This document shows positions 23,679 through 29,315 of a stretch of 29,315 nt of DNA, one piece after another. The notes below the pieces were generated by a model. It had not been told where the DNA came from, searched no databases, and saw nothing but the letters and a program-made list of their open reading frames with translations. The DNA comes from Verrucomicrobiota bacterium (GTDB lineage: Bacteria > Verrucomicrobiota > Verrucomicrobiia > Opitutales > Opitutaceae), in NCBI GenBank assembly GCA_023457035.1, contig JAEWNN010000034.1:1-29315 (forward strand), read 5' to 3'. Positions within the stretch are counted from its first letter, which is position 1. Each line of letters opens with the position of its first letter. The position numbers and the translations under genes were made by a program.

Positions 23679-24516
23679 GCCTCACCGTTTCCCAGCTCAT
23701 CGCCAAGGTCCGCACCGTCTACTCCCTGCCGCAGACGTTCCATCGTCTCCAGGAGGTCGTGCAGAATCCCGACAGCTCCATGAGCGACATCGGCGAAGTT
23801 CTGATGGCCGACCAGGCCCTCTCCGCCCGCATCCTCCAGCTCGCCAACAGCTCCTTCTACGGTTTCCCCTCCCGCATCGAGACGATCAGCCACGCCGTCA
23901 CGATGATCGGTGCCGAGCAGATGGTCGCCCTCGTCCAGGGCACCTGCGTCGCCTCGATCTTCAGCCACGTGCCGCGCGAGCTCGTCAACATGGAGTTGTT
24001 CTGGAAACACAGCATCGCCTGCGGCGTCACCGCCCGCCTCATCGCCGCCCGTCGCCGCGAGCCCAACACGGAGCGCTTCTTCCTCCTCGGCCTGCTGCAC
24101 GACATCGGCCGCCTCGTCCTCTTCCAGCACCTCCCCGCCGAGTCCGCCGTCGCGCTGGCGAGCGCCGGGCGCGACCAGCGCCCGCTCCATCGGACGGAGC
24201 TCGAGGTGTTCGGCTTCGACCACGCCGCGATCGGCTACGAGCTGCTCCGCACCTGGAAACTGCCCAGCCGCCTCTGCGAGCCGATCAAGATGCACCACAA
24301 CTACACCGCCGGCAGCATCTACCCGGTCGAGACCGCGATCCTGCATACCGCCGACGTGATCGTGAACGCCATGCGCTGCGGCACCAGCGGCGAGCGCTTC
24401 GTCCCCCCGCTCCATGCCCCGCACTGGGAACTCGCCGGGCTCGGGGTCGAGATGCTCGCCCCGCTCCAGAAGGAGATCCATCGCCAACTCGAGGAGGTCG
24501 CCAAGACCGTCCTGTT

Positions 24517-24520
<4 letters not shown>
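23675..24520 (+). CDS. HDOD domain protein
   Basis: A 281-residue soluble protein, almost entirely an HDOD (HD-related output) domain. Signs are LPQTFHRLQEVVQNPDSS at the N-terminus, MADQALSARILQLANSSFYGF, IETISHAVTMIGAEQM, FWKHSIACGVTARL, LLGLLHDIGRLVLF and the late IKMHHN. HDOD domains act in bacterial signalling, often encoded with kinases and receivers, and their activity is poorly defined. This copy keeps HDIG and HH-type residues, so metal binding is possible but unproven. The start overlaps the preceding gene and the stop overlaps the hybrid kinase start (ATGA both times), pointing to translational coupling. An upstream frame extension is a shadow of the preceding gene. Confidence 0.9.
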
Positions 24521-26313
<1,793 letters not shown>

Positions 26314-26378
26314 CCGCCGGCTCCGCACCCCACCCGCCACCGCCCCCGGGGCCCGCGGCGGTCCGTCTCCGCTTCCGC

Positions 26379-28031
26379 ATGCCCGACGATCCTCCAACGT
26401 CCGGCCTCGTGCCGCCCTCCGACCAGGTCATTCTGCGCGCGATCCTGGAGCACCTCCCCGACTCGATCTACTTCAAGGACCGCGCAAGCCGCTTCCTCCG
26501 CGTCAGCCGCGCCTTCGCCGAACGTGTCGGCCTGCCCCCCTCGGCCATGGTCGGCCTCCGCGATTTCGACCTCTACACTGCGGAGCACGCCCAACCCGCC
26601 TTCGAGGCCGAGCAGCGCATCCTCGCCTCCGGCCAACCCCTGATCGACCTCGAGGAGAAGGAGACCTGGCCCGACGGGCGGGTGACGTGGGTCGCCACCA
26701 GCAAGATCCCCTTCCGCGATCTCACCGGAGCGATCATCGGCACCTTCGGCATCTCGCGCGATATCACCATCCAGAAGCTCGCCGAGGAGGAGTTCCGCCG
26801 CAGCGAGGCCACCCTGCGCGGCCTGCTCGCGGCCGTCCCCATCGGCATCGCGCTGGTCCGCGACCGCACCATTCTCACCGTCAACCCCCGGATGGTCCAG
26901 ATCGGCGGCTACTCCGCCCTCGAACTGGTCGGGATGGGCTCCCACATGCTCTACGCCGACGAAGCCGAGTACCGCCGGGTCGGTGCCCTGCTCTACGGCG
27001 AGTTCCGCAACCGCTTGACCAACTCCGCCATCTCCCGTTGGCGCCGCAAGGACGGCACCTGGATGGACGTCGAGCTCGCCGCCGCCCCGCTCGATCCCAC
27101 GCACCCCGGCGGCGACATCGTCGTCACCGCCGTCGACATCACCGAGCGACTCCGTTCCGAGGCACAGCAGAAGGAGCTGCAGGCCCAGCTCGACCTGGCC
27201 AAGAAGCTCGAGTCCATCGGCCGCCTCTCCGCCGGCATCGCCCACGAGATCAACTCCCCCGGCCAGTTCGTCGCCGACAACTTGCGCTTCCTCGCCGAGT
27301 CCGTCCGGCAGCTCGAGGCTTTCTTCGTCGCCGCCGAGCAACTCCGCCTCGCCGCCGCCGCGGTCCCCGCGTTGCAGGCGCCGCTCGCCGCCCTCGCCGC
27401 CGCCGAGGAAGCGAGCGAGCTCGATTACCTCCGGCAGGAACTGCCCCGCTGCCTCGAACAATCCCTCGACGGCATGGCCCGCATCGCCCGCATCGTCGGC
27501 GCCCTGAAGGATTTCGCTCATCCCGAGGCGGCCGGCCGCACCCCCGCCAGCCTCGCCCGCCTCATCGGAACCGCCGCCGCCGTCTCCCGCCACGAGTGGA
27601 AGTACGTGGCCGATCTCGTCACCGAGCTCGATCCCGCCCAACCCGAGGTCCCCGTCGTGGTCGACGAGATCAACCAGCTCCTGCTCAACCTCATCATCAA
27701 CGCCGCCCAGGCCGTCGCCGCCGCCCTCAAGCAGCGAGGTGCCGAGAAGGGCCGCATCGCACTCCGCACCCGCACCACCGATACCCACGCGGTGGTCGAG
27801 ATCGAGGACGACGGCACCGGTATCCCGCCCGAGGTCCAGCCACACCTCTTCGAACCCTTCGTCACCAGCCGCGGTGCCGCCGTCGCCTCCGGCCAGGGGC
27901 TGCACGTCGTCCACAACATCGTCCGTCGCCATGGCGGTCGGATCGAGTACGATACCGCGGCCGGCCGCGGCACCACCTTCCGGATCCTGCTCCCGCTCCA
28001 CCCGCCGCCCGCCCCGGCCGCCTCGCCATGA
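26379..28031 (+). CDS. Soluble PAS-PAS histidine kinase
   Basis: A 550-residue protein with no membrane segments. PAS 1 covers about residues 14-135 (ILEHLPDSIYFKDRASRFLRVS, ending FGISRDITIQKLAEEEF) and PAS 2 about 140-262 (ending VTAVDITERLRSEAQ). The kinase region has the phospho-His in GRLSAGIAHEINSPGQFVADN (near 288), a subfamily with an insert of ~100 helical residues before the next conserved block. The N box is LLNLIINAAQAV, G1 is DDGTGIP, and G2 is ASGQGLHVVHNIV, in which the usual first GTG is missing. Activity is likely but the G2 loop is unusual. It starts 65 bases after the hybrid kinase, the only gap in the cluster, and overlaps the response regulator by ATGA. The upstream part of the frame is a shadow of the hybrid kinase gene. 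Confidence 0.92.
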   Translation: MPDDPPTSGLVPPSDQVILRAILEHLPDSIYFKDRASRFLRVSRAFAERVGLPPSAMVGLRDFDLYTAEHAQPAFEAEQRILASGQPLIDLEEKETWPDGRVTWVATSKIPFRDLTGAIIGTFGISRDITIQKLAEEEFRRSEATLRGLLAAVPIGIALVRDRTILTVNPRMVQIGGYSALELVGMGSHMLYADEAEYRRVGALLYGEFRNRLTNSAISRWRRKDGTWMDVELAAAPLDPTHPGGDIVVTAVDITERLRSEAQQKELQAQLDLAKKLESIGRLSAGIAHEINSPGQFVADNLRFLAESVRQLEAFFVAAEQLRLAAAAVPALQAPLAALAAAEEASELDYLRQELPRCLEQSLDGMARIARIVGALKDFAHPEAAGRTPASLARLIGTAAAVSRHEWKYVADLVTELDPAQPEVPVVVDEINQLLLNLIINAAQAVAAALKQRGAEKGRIALRTRTTDTHAVVEIEDDGTGIPPEVQPHLFEPFVTSRGAAVASGQGLHVVHNIVRRHGGRIEYDTAAGRGTTFRILLPLHPPPAPAASP

Positions 28032-29194
28032 ACAACCGCATCCTCTTCGTCGACGACGACCCCAACCTCCTCGCCGCCCTCTCCCGCAGCCTGCGCAAGC
28101 TCTTCACCTTCGACACCGCCCTGTCCGGCGCCGAGGCTCTCCAGAAGCTCGACCGCGACGGCCCCTACGCGGTCGTCGTCGCCGACCAGACCATGCCCGG
28201 CATGAGCGGTGTCGAGCTCTTGGAGACAGTCCGCGAGCTCGCCCCCGACACCGTCCGGCTCATGCTCACCGGCAACGCCGACCAGAAATCCGCCGTCGAG
28301 GCCGTCAACCGCGGCGCCGTCTTCCGTTTCCTCAACAAGCCCTGCCCGCCCGAAACCCTCGTCCCCGCCCTCGAGACCGCCCTCAAGCAGCACGAGCTCG
28401 TCGTCACCGAACGCGAACTCACCGAAGGCACCCTCTCCGGCAGCGTCCAGGTCCTCTCCGAGGTCCTCGGCATGATCGCCCCCGACATCCTCGGCCGTGG
28501 CCAGCGCCTGCGCGAGTCCATGGGCACCTTCGCCCGCCATCTCCAGTTGGAGCCAGTCTGGGAATACGAGGTCGCCGCCGGCCTCGCCCTCATCGGCTAC
28601 GCCTCCCTGCCCGTCATCATCCTGCGCAAGATCGCCGCCGGCACCGAGCTCGAACCCGACGAAGCCGAGATCCTCCGCCACACCCCCGAGGTCGGCTACA
28701 ACCTCGTCTCCAGCATCCCGCGTTTCGCCAACATCGCCCGGATGATCCTCTACCAGGGCAAGGACTTCACCGGCACCGGCGTCCCGGCCGATTCCGTGGC
28801 CGGCGAGGACATCCCCCTCGGCGCCCGCATGCTGCGTATCCTCAACGACCGCCTCACCCTCGAACTCGAGGGCGTCGTCAAGCAGAACGCCCTCATCGCC
28901 CTGCGCGAACGCCGCGGATCCTACGACCCCGCCCTCGTCGAGAAATGCTTCGAGTGTTTCCCCACCTTCCTCTCCAACGCCCTCTCGTCCGAGATCCCCG
29001 TCGTCTACCGCCACCTCGACCAGCTCGTCCCCGGCCAGGTCCTCGTCTCCGAGATCAAGCTGGCCAACAACGTCGTGCTCGTCGCCGCCGGCGAGCGCCT
29101 GACCAAGATGGTCATCCAGCGCATCCGTAATGCCGCGACCATCGGCCAGATCCGCGGCCCCTGGCCCGTCCAGGAACCGCCCCCGGCCCCATGA
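28028..29194 (+). CDS. Response regulator with degenerate HD-GYP-like output domain and C-terminal DUF3391-like segment
   Basis: A 388-residue protein. The receiver (residues 1-125) is complete: Asp9-11, phospho-Asp53 in VVVADQTMPGMSG, Thr81 and Lys104. Residues ~160-310 follow the HD-GYP plan (AAGLALIGYASLP, EPDEAEILRHTPEVGYNLVSSI, TGTGVPADSVAGEDIPLGARMLRILND) as in RpfG-type regulators. But the HD pair aligns with Ala187-Leu188, the HHE block aligns with YQGKD, and GYP has become GVP. So c-di-GMP phosphodiesterase activity is improbable. Residues 330-378 (LDQLVPGQVLVSEI, LVAAGERLTKMVIQRIRN) resemble the small protein that opens the cluster. It is the likely phosphorylation target of the two cluster kinases. 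Its start overlaps the PAS kinase stop (ATGA). Confidence 0.88.
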   Translation: MNNRILFVDDDPNLLAALSRSLRKLFTFDTALSGAEALQKLDRDGPYAVVVADQTMPGMSGVELLETVRELAPDTVRLMLTGNADQKSAVEAVNRGAVFRFLNKPCPPETLVPALETALKQHELVVTERELTEGTLSGSVQVLSEVLGMIAPDILGRGQRLRESMGTFARHLQLEPVWEYEVAAGLALIGYASLPVIILRKIAAGTELEPDEAEILRHTPEVGYNLVSSIPRFANIARMILYQGKDFTGTGVPADSVAGEDIPLGARMLRILNDRLTLELEGVVKQNALIALRERRGSYDPALVEKCFECFPTFLSNALSSEIPVVYRHLDQLVPGQVLVSEIKLANNVVLVAAGERLTKMVIQRIRNAATIGQIRGPWPVQEPPPAP

Positions 29195-29229
29195 CCCCCT
29201 CCCGCGCCCGAGGCTGAACGGCCGCCGCC

Positions 29230-29315
29230 ATGCCACCCGCCAGCGCCGCCGCTCCCGTCGCCCTTCCGCCCCCGGCCCCCGCCGCCGGCGCCGGGCGCGG
29301 TGCACCGGGCCTGCC
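29230..29315 (+). CDS. Possible start of the next gene, cut by the window edge
   Basis: An open frame from ATG 29230 runs off the right edge. Its 28 visible codons are almost all G/C-ending and encode an Ala/Pro-rich stretch, consistent with a low-complexity N-terminus but also with chance in DNA this GC-rich. No product can be named. Confidence 0.3.
   Translation, partial: MPPASAAAPVALPPPAPAAGAGRGAPGL

Overview
The window is a GC-rich bacterial chromosome segment with strong G/C bias at third codon positions. Gene content and style point to the Verrucomicrobiota, probably Opitutaceae. The pointers are a GreA with a ~450-residue N-terminal extension, a tyrA-aroA-cmk-plsC string, a REP-type transposase tail near REP-like palindromes, many PAS/histidine kinase proteins, and few Shine-Dalgarno sequences. 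This placement is inference; no rRNA or other marker gene is present.

Layout: (1) 1-203 is the 3' end of a gene resembling a REP-associated tyrosine transposase. It is followed by a gene-free stretch holding a REP-like hairpin. (2) 572-6701 is a tightly packed plus-strand run, mostly joined by 1-4 nt overlaps: tyrA, aroA, cmk, plsC, purD, a secreted protein of unknown function and a low-molecular-weight phosphatase. It serves aromatic amino acid, nucleotide and phospholipid synthesis. (3) 6914-8761 is a membrane Cache-HAMP-PAS sensor ending in a Cys-rich module in place of a kinase. It converges on rsmB (minus), which diverges from the extended greA (plus). (4) 12079-12777 has a clear terminator and then a stretch with no credible gene, dense in short perfect palindromes. 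(5) 12778-16480 on the minus strand holds a MeaB-type GTPase and a membrane hybrid histidine kinase. (6) 16481-17230 is mostly non-coding, with palindromes and one possible 42-residue membrane protein. (7) scpB-pheA (minus) diverge from ilvD (plus). A second REP-like hairpin follows, then pgi with a strong terminator. (8) 23319-29194 is a compact five-gene signalling cluster: a small domain protein, an HDOD protein, a soluble GAF hybrid kinase, a PAS-PAS kinase, and a response regulator with an HD-GYP-like output domain whose metal-binding motifs are largely gone.

Most genes are housekeeping. The parts that most deserve a second look are the signalling cluster with its degenerate HD-GYP protein and shared small domain, the kinase-less sensor with the C-terminal Cys module, the extended GreA, the ScpB with a large low-complexity insertion, and the REP-like repeats with the transposase tail. 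I see no CRISPR array, prophage, complete insertion sequence, tRNA or rRNA gene.
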